The notes under the pieces were generated by a model, which worked only from the letters and a program-made list of their open reading frames with translations, ran no database searches and was not told the origin of the DNA. Of a stretch of 64,000 nucleotides of DNA, positions 1-9,450 are shown piece after piece. The stretch is from GCA-2705445 sp002705445 (lineage in GTDB: Bacteria > Pseudomonadota > Gammaproteobacteria > Poriferisulfidales > GCA-002705445): the NCBI GenBank assembly GCA_045561235.1, contig JBJKYB010000002.1, positions 558,001-622,000 of the forward strand, given 5' to 3'. Numbering within the stretch: the stretch's first letter is position 1; each line of letters opens with the position of its first letter. A program made the translations under genes and the position numbers.

Positions 1-1010
1 TCCTAGAAAATATCAAAATTGATTTATTTCCAGACGAGATTTATGTATTTACGCCAAAAGGAGAAATTAAAGAATTACCATATAGAAGTACCATCATAGA
101 TTTTGCTTATTCAGTTCATACTGATGTTGGAAATAAGTGCACGGCGGCAAAAATAAACGACTTAGATGTTCCTTTAAGTACTACTCTATCATCCGGACAA
201 ACAGTTGAAATAATCACCAATGCTTTAGGAAAGCCAAACCCATCGTGGTTAGAATTTGTGGTAACGGCAAAAGCAAGAGCAAATATAAAAAGTTATTTGA
301 AAAATATGCAAACAGAACAGGCATCCGACCTCGGGTTAAGAATATTAGATAAAGCACTAAATGATTACGGTACTTCTTTCACTGAGATACCATATGAATC
401 AATCAGAAGATTATTAAATGAATATAATTTAAAAGATGAAAAAACATTATTTGTAGAAATTGGTCTTGGAAATATCATACCCCATCTAGCAGCTCAAAAT
501 CTTGCGAATAAAAAAAGTTTTGTCAAACAAAAGTATGATAGTTTTGTTTCAAAGTTACTTGGTTTTAGAGCGAATGAACTAATTGCGATAAAGGGTACAG
601 AAGGACTTGTTTTAAATTATGCAAAATGTTGTAGGCCAATTCCAGGAGACGATATTGTAGGAATTACCTCGTCGGGAAACGGCTTTGTAGTGCATAGATC
701 TGTCTGCCACAATATTAAAAAAACAAGATCCAATAGAATATTTATTGAATGGTCAGATGATGTCAGTGGTGAATATCAAACACAAATAAGAGTTTTTTCA
801 GAAAAACAAAGAGGAGTGTTAGCAAATGTTGCCGGTGTTATTTCTCGACTTTCATGTAATATAGAAAATGTTAAATTTGACGAAGTGCAAAATCCTTATG
901 CGTCTTTTGTTTTCACAATTGATGTTAAGGATAGAAATCATTTAGCAGAATTAATTAAAGAATTAAAAAAAGTTAAAAATATAACTAAAGTTATAAGGAC
1001 AATTGGATAA
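1..1010 (+). CDS. spoT: SpoT/RelA-family (p)ppGpp synthetase/hydrolase, C-terminal part (5' end outside window)
   Basis: Open from the window edge in the frame beginning at base 3; about 335 codons are visible. The visible part starts in a TGS domain (FPDEIYVFTPKGEIKELP, then DFAYSVHTDVGNKC), passes a helical region and a zinc-finger-like CCRPIPGDDIVG segment, and ends in an ACT domain. This is the regulatory half of a long RSH protein; the hydrolase and synthetase domains lie upstream of the window. SpoT rather than RelA is chosen because ridA and recG follow, the usual gammaproteobacterial spoT neighbourhood. Its stop codon directly abuts the ridA start. An ATG at 258 is internal, not the true start. 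Confidence 0.9.
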   Translation, partial: LENIKIDLFPDEIYVFTPKGEIKELPYRSTIIDFAYSVHTDVGNKCTAAKINDLDVPLSTTLSSGQTVEIITNALGKPNPSWLEFVVTAKARANIKSYLKNMQTEQASDLGLRILDKALNDYGTSFTEIPYESIRRLLNEYNLKDEKTLFVEIGLGNIIPHLAAQNLANKKSFVKQKYDSFVSKLLGFRANELIAIKGTEGLVLNYAKCCRPIPGDDIVGITSSGNGFVVHRSVCHNIKKTRSNRIFIEWSDDVSGEYQTQIRVFSEKQRGVLANVAGVISRLSCNIENVKFDEVQNPYASFVFTIDVKDRNHLAELIKELKKVKNITKVIRTIG

Positions 1011-1394
1011 ATGAGTAAAGAATATATTCACACCGACAATGCCCCGTCAGCCATAGGAGCATACTCACAAGCTATAAAATTAGACGGCATTGTTTATTGC
1101 TCAGGACAAATTCCATTAGATCCAAAAGAAATGGTCCTTGTTTCAGATAATATTGATGAACAAATAGAACAAGTATTTGAAAATTTAAATCAGGTTTTAT
1201 TAAAGTCTGAATCCTCTCTTGATAATATATTAAAGTTAAATGTTTACTTGACAGATTTGGGTAATTTTTCAAAAGTTAATGAACATATGGAGAAGAGATT
1301 CAAAAAACCTTTCCCAGCTAGAGCTGCAATTGGAATTAAAGAACTTCCTAAAGGTGCTTTAATAGAAATAGATGCAATTGCAGAAGTGAAATAA
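1011..1394 (+). CDS. ridA: RidA family enamine/imine deaminase
   Basis: 127 residues, the normal length of the YjgF/YER057c/UK114 family. The family hydrolyses reactive 2-aminoacrylate-type enamines released by PLP enzymes such as threonine dehydratase; ilvA is encoded elsewhere in this window (43154). Visible signatures are GAYSQAIKLDGIVYCSGQIP near residues 17-36 and FPARAAIGIKELPKGALIEI near the C-terminus, which includes the substrate-binding arginine. It begins immediately after the spoT stop and is followed 5 bases later by recG, so the three are probably co-transcribed. Cytosolic. Confidence 0.93.
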   Translation: MSKEYIHTDNAPSAIGAYSQAIKLDGIVYCSGQIPLDPKEMVLVSDNIDEQIEQVFENLNQVLLKSESSLDNILKLNVYLTDLGNFSKVNEHMEKRFKKPFPARAAIGIKELPKGALIEIDAIAEVK

Positions 1395-1399
1395 AATTT

Positions 1400-3463
1400 A
1401 TGAGCACTGACCTTTTAGATCTTAAAGGTGTAGGAGAAAAAGGCCTAATAAAATTAAATAAAATTGGTATAAGAACTGTTGAAGATCTTTTATTCCATTT
1501 GCCTATAAGGTATCAAGATAAAACAAAGCTTACCAAAATATCCGATCTTGAGCCTGGAAATAAATATTTTATAGAGGGTGTTGTTGAAAAATCTAACATA
1601 ATTTTCTACAAAAAAAGAATGTTCTTAGTAAGGTTGTCAGACTCATCTGGTTTTATTCAATTAAGATTTTTTTATTTCAATAAGAGCCAAATGAGAAATT
1701 TCTCAGAGGGTCAAAAAGTAAGGTGCTATGGTGAATTAAGATTAGCGAATAAAGTTAAAGAAATGGTTCATCCAGAATGCGAATTTGTCGATCGAAACAA
1801 CATAAAAAAATTAGATGAATATCTAACCCCTGTGTACCCAATAACAGAGGGACTTCAGCAACATAGAATAAGAAATATTGTAAGACAATCTTTAGCGATG
1901 TTGAAGTCTGGAAAAATTTCTTTCCCTGAAATATTACCAAAAAAAATTTTAGAAAAATATAATCTGGTTGATATAAATACTGCTCTATTAAGTATTCATA
2001 ATCCAAGTGGGAACGAAAGTTTTGAGGAACTGGTGAATTCTGAAAATATTAATAAAAAAAGATTAGTTTTTGAAGAGCTATTAGCCCATCAGCTAATCTT
2101 TAAAAGAATAAAAGCATTAAATAAAAGGTTAACTTCATTTAAGCTTGATAACAACGATGTGCCTATTAAAAAACTTATTAGCAAGCTTCCTTTTGAGCCT
2201 ACAAAATCACAAATTGTAGTAATGAATGAAATAATTGCAGACATGCAAAAAGATATGCCAATGATGAGATTAGTTCAAGGAGATGTTGGTTGTGGAAAAA
2301 CGTTAGTCGCTTTATTTGCTGCATTGCATGCTATAAGCAATGGTTATCAGGTTGCGTTTATGGCACCTACAGAAATTCTTTCAGAGCAACATTACCAAAG
2401 TATTAAGTTAATGCTTAAAGATTTTAATATAAATATTTCTATTTTATATAGTGGGATTAAAGCCAAAGAAAAAGAAACGATTATTGAAGATATTAAATTA
2501 GGAAATACTGATTTGATTATTGGCACTCATGCTCTAATTCAAAATCAAATAAATTTCTCAAATCTAGCTTTAGTAATAATTGATGAACAACATAAGTTTG
2601 GTGTTCATCAGAGAATGACACTTACAACAAAAGGAAAAAAACATGATACCTTTCCGCACCAATTAATCCTGACCGCAACACCAATACCTAGGACATTGGC
2701 AATGAGCTTATATGGCAATTTGGAATATTCTGCAATTAATGAGATGCCAAAAGGCAGACAAGATATAGATACAATAGCCATATCAGAGGATAGAAGAAGT
2801 GAAGTTTTAGAAAAAATTAGCTCAAAATGTAAAGATGGAAGCCAAGTATATTGGGTTTGCCCGTTAATAAATGAATCTGAAGTACTTGAATGTAAGGCTG
2901 CCACAAATACTTATGAAGAGCTGCAGAGTAAGCTCAAAAATATTAACATTGGATTAATTCACGGCAGAATGAAAATGGCTGAGAAAGAGGAGGTCATGAG
3001 CAATTTTAGGAATAAAAAAATCGATGTTCTTGTGTCAACGACAATTATAGAGGTAGGGCTTGATGTTCCAAATGCTACTGTAATTATAATAGAAAATTCT
3101 GAACGAATGGGCTTGTCACAACTTCATCAATTACGAGGACGAGTTGGAAGAGGCAATAAAAAAAGTTCCTGTATATTGATTTTTAAATCAGGTTTAAGTG
3201 AATTAGCTAGGAAAAGAATAGATATACTAAGGAAATGTAGCAATGGTTTTGATATTGCAAAAGAAGATCTTGACTTGAGGGGGCCAGGAGAAATACTCGG
3301 AAAAAAACAAAAGGGAGATATTAATTTTAAAATAGCAAACATAGCAAGAGATTACAGATTTATTGAAGATACTAAGGATTGTGCTGAAAAAATTTCAAGT
3401 GTTGCGTCAGAGAAGTTAGCAAGAAGGTGGATTACTGAAGAAATAGAAATCGGAAAAGCTTAG
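1400..3463 (+). CDS. recG: ATP-dependent DNA helicase RecG
   Basis: 687 residues, normal RecG length. An N-terminal helix-hairpin and OB-fold wedge domain (roughly 1-150) binds branched DNA. Walker A GDVGCGKT lies at 294-301, DEQH is the motif II box, TATPIPRTLAMS is motif III, and QLRGRVGRG near 570 is motif VI. RecG remodels stalled replication forks and Holliday junctions. It follows ridA by 5 bases and ends 1 base from the convergent hemD stop, leaving no room for a separate terminator between them. Confidence 0.97.
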   Translation: MSTDLLDLKGVGEKGLIKLNKIGIRTVEDLLFHLPIRYQDKTKLTKISDLEPGNKYFIEGVVEKSNIIFYKKRMFLVRLSDSSGFIQLRFFYFNKSQMRNFSEGQKVRCYGELRLANKVKEMVHPECEFVDRNNIKKLDEYLTPVYPITEGLQQHRIRNIVRQSLAMLKSGKISFPEILPKKILEKYNLVDINTALLSIHNPSGNESFEELVNSENINKKRLVFEELLAHQLIFKRIKALNKRLTSFKLDNNDVPIKKLISKLPFEPTKSQIVVMNEIIADMQKDMPMMRLVQGDVGCGKTLVALFAALHAISNGYQVAFMAPTEILSEQHYQSIKLMLKDFNINISILYSGIKAKEKETIIEDIKLGNTDLIIGTHALIQNQINFSNLALVIIDEQHKFGVHQRMTLTTKGKKHDTFPHQLILTATPIPRTLAMSLYGNLEYSAINEMPKGRQDIDTIAISEDRRSEVLEKISSKCKDGSQVYWVCPLINESEVLECKAATNTYEELQSKLKNINIGLIHGRMKMAEKEEVMSNFRNKKIDVLVSTTIIEVGLDVPNATVIIIENSERMGLSQLHQLRGRVGRGNKKSSCILIFKSGLSELARKRIDILRKCSNGFDIAKEDLDLRGPGEILGKKQKGDINFKIANIARDYRFIEDTKDCAEKISSVASEKLARRWITEEIEIGKA

Positions 3464-3464
3464 A

Positions 3465-4184
3465 TTATTGTAAAACCACTTTGAGCATTTCTTCATTCGT
3501 TGGATTTGAAGAGATTAATATACTATTGTTTGGAAAATTAGTTTTTATAACATTTGCTATTTTTTCATTACCTGAAATGAATATAATTTTTTTTAAATTA
3601 GAAATTTTATGTAGGTCCAATATTTTTTTAAGATTGCTAAATACATCAATACTTGTAATACAAATATGAGTAATATCCTCTAAGATATTATCAATATTAC
3701 AATCTTTTTCATCTGGAAGATTCCTACTATAAACATTTATATCTGAATACACATGATTATCTTGTGACAGGTTATCTTGTAAAAAATTTCTTCCTCCAAT
3801 ACCTTTAATAATAGTAACTTTTTTATTTTTTATATTCTTCTTTTTTATTTCTTTAAATAGAGTTTCGCTCGTAAAGTCTGATTCAGGACAAATATCCACT
3901 TTAATACCGATATCTTCTAGAAGTTTAGAGGTAGATTTACCAATAGCGGCTATTATTTTTCCATCCAAATCTGAAATTTTCAAATTATCAATCAATGAGG
4001 TCACAGAGTTTTGACTAGTAAAAATAATTAGGTCAGAATTTTTTATATTTTCAATTTGTTCTTCATTAAGTTTAATTTTTTTTATCTTTATAACTGGGAA
4101 GATAGTATTTTTAATATTTAACTCATTTAAAAGAGAAGAAAAATTTTTTGATTGATCAAGTTGTCTAGTAATTAATATATGCAT
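3465..4184 (-). CDS. hemD: Uroporphyrinogen-III synthase
   Basis: 239 residues, typical HemD size. It cyclises hydroxymethylbilane to uroporphyrinogen III. The family is poorly conserved; support comes from N-terminal ILITRQLDQSKNF, the central IIFTSQNSVTSL segment and the GKSTSKLLEDIGI stretch, and above all from its place 2 bases downstream of hemC. It converges with recG, with stops 1 base apart. The C-terminal part is shorter and more Ile/Asn/Lys-rich than usual, in line with the base composition. Confidence 0.85.
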   Translation of the reverse strand: MHILITRQLDQSKNFSSLLNELNIKNTIFPVIKIKKIKLNEEQIENIKNSDLIIFTSQNSVTSLIDNLKISDLDGKIIAAIGKSTSKLLEDIGIKVDICPESDFTSETLFKEIKKKNIKNKKVTIIKGIGGRNFLQDNLSQDNHVYSDINVYSRNLPDEKDCNIDNILEDITHICITSIDVFSNLKKILDLHKISNLKKIIFISGNEKIANVIKTNFPNNSILISSNPTNEEMLKVVLQ

Positions 4185-4186
4185 AA

Positions 4187-5110
4187 TTATAGTAATTCTC
4201 TGGCGCCTTTTCTCTCTAGGCCTTTAGCAGCATCCAAACCTATTTTTTTGTAATCTTTTATCTCTCCATTCTCTTCATGGTAAATTTTATTTTTTCCATC
4301 TAGTGAGCCAATCATTGATAATATCTTTACATTATTATTTTTTATAATTGCATTTGCTGCAATTGGCGTATTACAACTTGCTTCAAAAAATTGGCTTACT
4401 TGTCTCTCAACATCTACACATATACTAGTTTCCTTATGATCTAACTTATGAATTAAATTATTTATTTCTGTATTATTTTTCTTAGTTTCAATTCCAATTG
4501 CACCTTGACCAATTGCAGGTATCCAGTTATTGATTTCCATATATGAAGAAATATGTTTCTCTAGACCTAGTCTTTTAACACCAGCTGCGGCCAGAATAAT
4601 TCCATCAACTTCATTATTTAAAACTTTTCTAACTCTAGTATCAACATTGCCCCGCATGTCGAATATTTTTATACCAGGATAGTCGTGTTTTAGATTTGAT
4701 ATTCGTCTTACGCTAGAAGTTCCAATTGAATCATCAATATTAAATTCTGATAAAGTATTATATTTTCTAGAAATAAGAATATCTCTGGCATCCTCTCGTT
4801 CTAGTATTGCACTTATTTTTAAGTCATTGTGCAAAATTGCCGGCATATCTTTCATGGAGTGGACGGCGATGTCACATTCTTCATTTAATAAAGATTGTTC
4901 AAGCTCTTTAAGAAATAATGATTTCCCCCCAATATCATATAGCGGCTTATCAAGAATTTTATCACCCTCGGTTGTAATTTTTACTAATTGTATAATGAGA
5001 GAACTATCCATACTTTTAAGTAATTCTCTAACTCTTCTTGCTTGCCATAGGGCTAATGGACTTTTTCGAGTAGCAATTTTAATTATTTTTGGCATTAAAC
5101 TTTCGTTCAT
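4187..5110 (-). CDS. hemC: Hydroxymethylbilane synthase (porphobilinogen deaminase)
   Basis: 307 residues. It polymerises four porphobilinogens into hydroxymethylbilane, upstream of HemD. Visible family marks are KIATRKSPLALWQA near the N-terminus, HSMKDMP at 84-90 with the catalytic Asp at 88, and ASCNTPI with Cys246 as attachment point of the dipyrromethane cofactor. A second in-frame Met at residue 6 is a possible alternative start. It is transcribed away from argH across a 52-bp gap and forms an operon with hemD. Confidence 0.95.
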   Translation of the reverse strand: MNESLMPKIIKIATRKSPLALWQARRVRELLKSMDSSLIIQLVKITTEGDKILDKPLYDIGGKSLFLKELEQSLLNEECDIAVHSMKDMPAILHNDLKISAILEREDARDILISRKYNTLSEFNIDDSIGTSSVRRISNLKHDYPGIKIFDMRGNVDTRVRKVLNNEVDGIILAAAGVKRLGLEKHISSYMEINNWIPAIGQGAIGIETKKNNTEINNLIHKLDHKETSICVDVERQVSQFFEASCNTPIAANAIIKNNNVKILSMIGSLDGKNKIYHEENGEIKDYKKIGLDAAKGLERKGARELL

Positions 5111-5162
5111 ATAGTCAACTTAATGTTATACTTATTGTAATTATTATAGATGATATTTCACA
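5111..5162. promoter_or_regulatory. Divergent hemC / argH promoter region
   Basis: This 52-bp AT-rich gap separates two divergent genes, so it must carry both promoters or their essential parts. A perfect TATAAT lies on the minus strand at 5148-5143, facing hemC; overlapping TATTAT on the plus strand (5142-5147) could serve argH. No convincing -35 box is visible for either. Inferred from position and base pattern only. Confidence 0.35.
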
Positions 5163-6563
5163 ATGGCAAAGAATACAAAAAAACCTTGGCAAGGAAGATT
5201 TAAAGGGCAAACAAATAAATTCGTCGAGGAATTTACCTCCTCTATAGACATAGATTATAGACTTGCGGGCTATGATATCTTGGGATCTGAGGCTCATTCA
5301 AGAATGCTAAATTCAATTGGTGTTTTAAGTAATAGCGAGTTAAAAAAGATTTTAGCTGCTTTGAAAAAAGTTTCTAAAAAAATATCTGATGGAAAAATGG
5401 CTCACAATAATTCTCTTGAGGATATTCATATGCACATAGAAAATGAATTAATATTACTTATTGGGGATACTGCTAAAAAAATTCATACGGGTAGATCTAG
5501 AAATGATCAAGTTGCAACTGATATAAGAATGTATGTTAGAGATGAAATTTTAACCGTTCTCGATAATATAAACATTTTACAGAAAACTCTTATTAAATTA
5601 GCTGAAAAATATTCAAAAAATATTATTCCCGGATTTACGCATTTACAAGTAGCTCAACCGGTAACTTTTGGCTTTATAATGATGGCATGGTTTTTTATGC
5701 TTGAAAGAGACAAAGATAGATTTACGATGAGTTTTCCTAATGTAAATGTGTGCCCTTTGGGTGCCGGAGCTTTATCTGGCTCCTCTCATAAGCTTGATAG
5801 AAAATTCGTATCGGATTTTTTAATGTTCGATGGCATCACTGATAACGCTCTTGATAGCGTAAGTGATAGGGATTTCATAATAGAATTTATTAGTAATTCA
5901 TCTTTACTTATGTCTCACCTATCAAGATTTTCAGAAGAGATTATAATTTGGAATTCTACAATGTATGATTTTGTGCATTTAGACGATAAAGTTTGTACTG
6001 GCTCTTCCATTATGCCTCAGAAGAAAAATCCAGATGTCTTAGAGTTAGTTAGAGGTAAGACAGGATCAGTTTATGGGCAACTTGTAAATATTTTAACTAT
6101 CATGAAAGCACAACCATTTGCTTACAATAGAGACAACCAGGAAGACAAACCTCCATTATTCGATTGTGGCGATACAGTTATTAAATGTTTAAAAGCCATG
6201 AATCTGTGTCTTGAGAATCTTAAGTTAAATATAAAAATAGCTGAAGAATCTGCTAAAAAAGGTTATTCAACTGCAACAGATTACGCAGATTATCTTGTAA
6301 AAAAAGGTGTGCCATTTAGAGATGCGCATGAAATTGTTGGTAAAACCGTTGCATATGCTATCAGTAAGAAATTAGAACTTAGTGAGATTACAATTTCAGA
6401 ATTTGAGTCAATATGCAGTTCTGTTGAGCCTGATATTTACGATCATCTAAATATTAAAGGTTCGGTTGATAGTAAAAAAACAACTGGGGGAACTTCATTC
6501 AAAGAAGTAATGAAGCAAATTAGAAAAGCAAAAAAACTTATTAATCAGTATGAAAAAAATTAA
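5163..6563 (+). CDS. argH: Argininosuccinate lyase
   Basis: 466 residues. It cleaves argininosuccinate to arginine and fumarate, the last step of arginine synthesis. The fumarase/aspartase superfamily signature GSSIMPQKKNPD is present near residue 280, with HTGRSRNDQVATD near 110 and THLQVAQPVTFG near 160. The N-terminus MAKNTKKPWQGRF fits the family, so the ATG at 5163 is kept. Its last 14 bases overlap the start of the small lipoprotein gene lptM, the standard argH-lptM-lysA-dapF arrangement of gammaproteobacteria. Confidence 0.97.
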   Translation: MAKNTKKPWQGRFKGQTNKFVEEFTSSIDIDYRLAGYDILGSEAHSRMLNSIGVLSNSELKKILAALKKVSKKISDGKMAHNNSLEDIHMHIENELILLIGDTAKKIHTGRSRNDQVATDIRMYVRDEILTVLDNINILQKTLIKLAEKYSKNIIPGFTHLQVAQPVTFGFIMMAWFFMLERDKDRFTMSFPNVNVCPLGAGALSGSSHKLDRKFVSDFLMFDGITDNALDSVSDRDFIIEFISNSSLLMSHLSRFSEEIIIWNSTMYDFVHLDDKVCTGSSIMPQKKNPDVLELVRGKTGSVYGQLVNILTIMKAQPFAYNRDNQEDKPPLFDCGDTVIKCLKAMNLCLENLKLNIKIAEESAKKGYSTATDYADYLVKKGVPFRDAHEIVGKTVAYAISKKLELSEITISEFESICSSVEPDIYDHLNIKGSVDSKKTTGGTSFKEVMKQIRKAKKLINQYEKN

Positions 6564-6690
6564 TAAATTTTTATATTCATTATTTTTTACCATATGTTTA
6601 ATATTAATAAATGGTTGCGGTCAAACTGGAGATTTATATTTACCGGAAGAAGCACAGAATACATTTAAAAAAAATGAATATAGATCATAA
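6550..6690 (+). CDS. lptM: LptM (YifL)-like small lipoprotein
   Basis: 46 residues. The frame reads MKKINKFLYSLFFTICLILI, then the lipobox INGC at about 20-23, then GQTGDLYLPEEAQ. The charged start, hydrophobic core and lipobox mark a signal-peptidase II lipoprotein, and CGxxGxLYxP is the hallmark of the YifL/LptM family, whose E. coli member assists oxidative maturation of LptD. Position between argH and lysA is the conserved family locus. It overlaps argH by 14 bases and lysA by 17, so it is probably translationally coupled to both. It targets the periplasmic face of the outer membrane; lptD itself is at 60598-63006. Confidence 0.88.
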   Translation: MKKINKFLYSLFFTICLILINGCGQTGDLYLPEEAQNTFKKNEYRS

Positions 6691-7921
6691 AAATAAAATT
6701 TATAGTATTGACGGATTGTCAATTAAAAAACTTGCCAATGACTTTGGGACACCTTGTTTCGTCTACTCTGAATCTACTATTTCGAATAATTTCAATGAAA
6801 TAAAAAATATTTTTAATACTGATAAAAAAAAGGTTTTTTATTCAGTTAAAGCAAATTCAAACTTAGCAATTCTAAAGTTATTAAATGATTTAGGATCAGG
6901 ATTTGATATTGTCTCAATGGGTGAGCTTGAAAGAGTAATGAGAATTGGGGCAAATCCAAAAAATATAGTTTATTCGGGTGTTGGAAAGTCAGAAGAGGAC
7001 ATAAAAAAATCAATAGAGCTAGGAATATACTGTATTAACGTCGAGTCATTTGCAGAATTAGAAAGAATTCAAAAAATTGCGTCAGAGGTAAAAATGGAAG
7101 CTTCTGTTGCGATACGGATAAATCCTAATATCGATCCTGGCTCACACGAATATATTTCCACAGGATTAGAATCTACAAAGTTTGGCATAAATTTAACAAA
7201 CATGATGGATGCATTCGTTTTTGCAGAAAAAGAGAAGTATATTAATTTGATGGGTATTGATTATCATATTGGTTCACAGATAGAGACTCTTGAACCTTTT
7301 ATTGAAGCAATTAATTCAGTGACAAAAATCCTACACAAATTAGAAGACATGAATATTAATTTGGAATTAATAGATATGGGTGGAGGTTTGGGTATTGATT
7401 ATGATGATAATAAAGTGCCATCCATGAAAGAATTTGGAGACGCTGTTAATAAGTCTATCAAGGATAATGATTTAGAAAAATATCAAATTATACTTGAATT
7501 AGGAAGATGCATTGTAGGTAATGCTGGATATTTACTTACAAAAGTAGAATATATAAAAGAGGATAGTGCAAAAAATTATGTAATTGTTGATGCAGGTATG
7601 GATAACTTAATAAGACCAGCGTTATACGATGCATGGCATAACATAGTTAGTACAGGTACTCATAATGAAAAAGAAATTTTATGTGATATTGTCGGCCCAG
7701 TTTGTGAATGTACTGATTTCTTAGGCAAAGACAGAGCGTTATCAGTTCAACAAGATGATATTTTAGTCATCAGTTGTTGTGGCGCATACGCTTCTTCAAT
7801 GTCTAGTAACTACAATTCAAGACCAAGACCTGCTGAAGTAATTATAAGAGATAAAGAAGCTAAATTAATTAGTAAAAAAGAAAAAATAGAGGATTTATTC
7901 TCAAGAGAAATAATTTTTTAA
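6674..7921 (+). CDS. lysA: Diaminopimelate decarboxylase
   Basis: 415 residues from the ATG at 6674. An upstream ATG at 6611 is in frame, but it would add a 21-residue tail unlike the family and lie inside lptM; MNIDHKNKIYSIDGL is the better N-terminus. This PLP fold-III enzyme makes lysine from meso-diaminopimelate. VFYSVKANSN holds the PLP lysine (about residue 60), DMGGGLGIDY is the glycine loop, and PVCECTDFLGKDR carries the active-site Cys contributed to the dimer partner. It is followed 3 bases later by dapF, the preceding step in the pathway. Confidence 0.96.
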   Translation: MNIDHKNKIYSIDGLSIKKLANDFGTPCFVYSESTISNNFNEIKNIFNTDKKKVFYSVKANSNLAILKLLNDLGSGFDIVSMGELERVMRIGANPKNIVYSGVGKSEEDIKKSIELGIYCINVESFAELERIQKIASEVKMEASVAIRINPNIDPGSHEYISTGLESTKFGINLTNMMDAFVFAEKEKYINLMGIDYHIGSQIETLEPFIEAINSVTKILHKLEDMNINLELIDMGGGLGIDYDDNKVPSMKEFGDAVNKSIKDNDLEKYQIILELGRCIVGNAGYLLTKVEYIKEDSAKNYVIVDAGMDNLIRPALYDAWHNIVSTGTHNEKEILCDIVGPVCECTDFLGKDRALSVQQDDILVISCCGAYASSMSSNYNSRPRPAEVIIRDKEAKLISKKEKIEDLFSREIIF

Positions 7922-7924
7922 AAT

Positions 7925-8749
7925 ATGAAAACCTTAGATTTTATAAAAATGCACAGCTTAGGAAATGATTTTGTAATTTTTGATCAATTAAAAAAATCTT
8001 CTAAATTTTCTAAAAGCCAAATAAAAAAAATTTCAGATAGAAATTTTGGCATTGGATGCGACCAAATTCTAATTCTTAAAAAGTCTAATAAGAAGGACAT
8101 CTCTTTTGAGTATAAAATATATAATAAAGATGGAAGTGAATCAGGACAGTGTGGGAATGGCGCAAAATGTGTAGCAAAATATTATTTTGATCATTACGGA
8201 AATAATAAAAAAGAAATAAAAATTGAGACAAAAACACGGACAATGTTTCTTCGTCGTGGAAAAAATAAAAATATTGAGGTAGACATGGGTTTGCCAAAAT
8301 TTAATTCTAGTGAATTTATAAAAGGAAAATATGCAAATTTTTTATATAATAGAAAAAAGTATTCTTTTAATGAAGTCTTCATAGGAAATCCTCATGCTGT
8401 TTTTTTTATTAAAAATATCAAGCATATTGATTTAGAAGATTTTGCAAATAAATTTAATAAAAAAGGTATCTTCAAAAAAGGTGTAAATATTAGTATCGTT
8501 GAAAATATGAGTAAAAATAATTGGCGCGCTAGAATATATGAAAGAGGGTCAGGAGAAACTATGGCTTGTGGTTCAGCTGCCTGCGCAATAGCTGCAAGCC
8601 TAAAATTTCATAAAAAAGTTGTTTCTTCAAGTAATTATGTACATATGCAAGGAGGAAAAGCTCACGTAAAATGGTCTAAAAATGCTTCTGATCCTGTTCA
8701 ATTAATAGGATCAGCAGAATATGTCTATTTTGGCCAATATAAAATTTAG
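7925..8749 (+). CDS. dapF: Diaminopimelate epimerase
   Basis: 274 residues. It converts LL- to meso-diaminopimelate for lysine and peptidoglycan. Both catalytic cysteines are in their motifs: GQCGNGAKC near residue 76 and ETMACGSAACA near 216. N-terminal DFIKMHSLGNDFVIFDQL is diagnostic. It sits between lysA and the DUF484 gene in the usual order. Lys/Asn-rich surface segments reflect the AT-rich genome. Confidence 0.96.
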   Translation: MKTLDFIKMHSLGNDFVIFDQLKKSSKFSKSQIKKISDRNFGIGCDQILILKKSNKKDISFEYKIYNKDGSESGQCGNGAKCVAKYYFDHYGNNKKEIKIETKTRTMFLRRGKNKNIEVDMGLPKFNSSEFIKGKYANFLYNRKKYSFNEVFIGNPHAVFFIKNIKHIDLEDFANKFNKKGIFKKGVNISIVENMSKNNWRARIYERGSGETMACGSAACAIAASLKFHKKVVSSSNYVHMQGGKAHVKWSKNASDPVQLIGSAEYVYFGQYKI

Positions 8750-8754
8750 TATTT

Positions 8755-9450
8755 ATGACATTAAGAGATAAAAATAAAGAAATCAAAAAACAAATCACGG
8801 AAGAAGATGTTTTGCATTATCTTGCCGAAAATCCAGATGTCATAAAAAATAATATAGATCTTTTTAATAAAATATTTTCATTAAATCAAAAGAATGGGAA
8901 TGTGATTTCTTTCGAAGATATTAGAATAAAATCGCTCATTAAAGAAAATGCAAAAATAAAAGAAAAGATAAAAGAAATAATTGAGTCAGCTAAAGATAAT
9001 AAAAAAATACAAGAAAAACTATCTAAATTTTCAAACGAAGTAATATCTTTTAGAAAATTAAATAACTTGGTAAATTATATAGAAACTTTTATAGATAAAG
9101 AGTTTCCCTCGATAAAAATAGAATTTAGTTTAATTAAATTTAATGGGTTTATTGATCTTGATGAAAAATATTTTTCTCCCAATTCTGATTTAGTTGATTT
9201 AATAAATAATACTTTTATTGAAAAAAAACCTATTTTGATTACAAAAAAAACTATCGAGAAATATTCTTTGAAAAAATACATTGATAATAAAGGATCAATA
9301 GTTATATGCCCTCTTGGAATAGAATACCCAATAGGTGTAGCATTTATAAAATACAAAAGTGAAATGATGGGCTTAGATCTTCAATTTGATTTACTTAATT
9401 CTCTTGCTGAGACGATTTCCTATTCGCTTGAGCAATACATTCAGAAATAA
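8755..9450 (+). CDS. DUF484 family protein (GAF-like)
   Basis: 231 residues. The N-terminus carries the DUF484 pattern ITEEDVLHYLAENPDVIKNN, followed by a charged helix likely to form a coiled coil (about 55-105) and a GAF-like alpha/beta domain. The biochemical function is unknown. The family nearly always lies between dapF and xerC in gammaproteobacteria, as here; the TAA stop shares its last A with the xerC ATG, so the two are translationally coupled. Soluble, with no signal peptide. Confidence 0.85.
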   Translation: MTLRDKNKEIKKQITEEDVLHYLAENPDVIKNNIDLFNKIFSLNQKNGNVISFEDIRIKSLIKENAKIKEKIKEIIESAKDNKKIQEKLSKFSNEVISFRKLNNLVNYIETFIDKEFPSIKIEFSLIKFNGFIDLDEKYFSPNSDLVDLINNTFIEKKPILITKKTIEKYSLKKYIDNKGSIVICPLGIEYPIGVAFIKYKSEMMGLDLQFDLLNSLAETISYSLEQYIQK

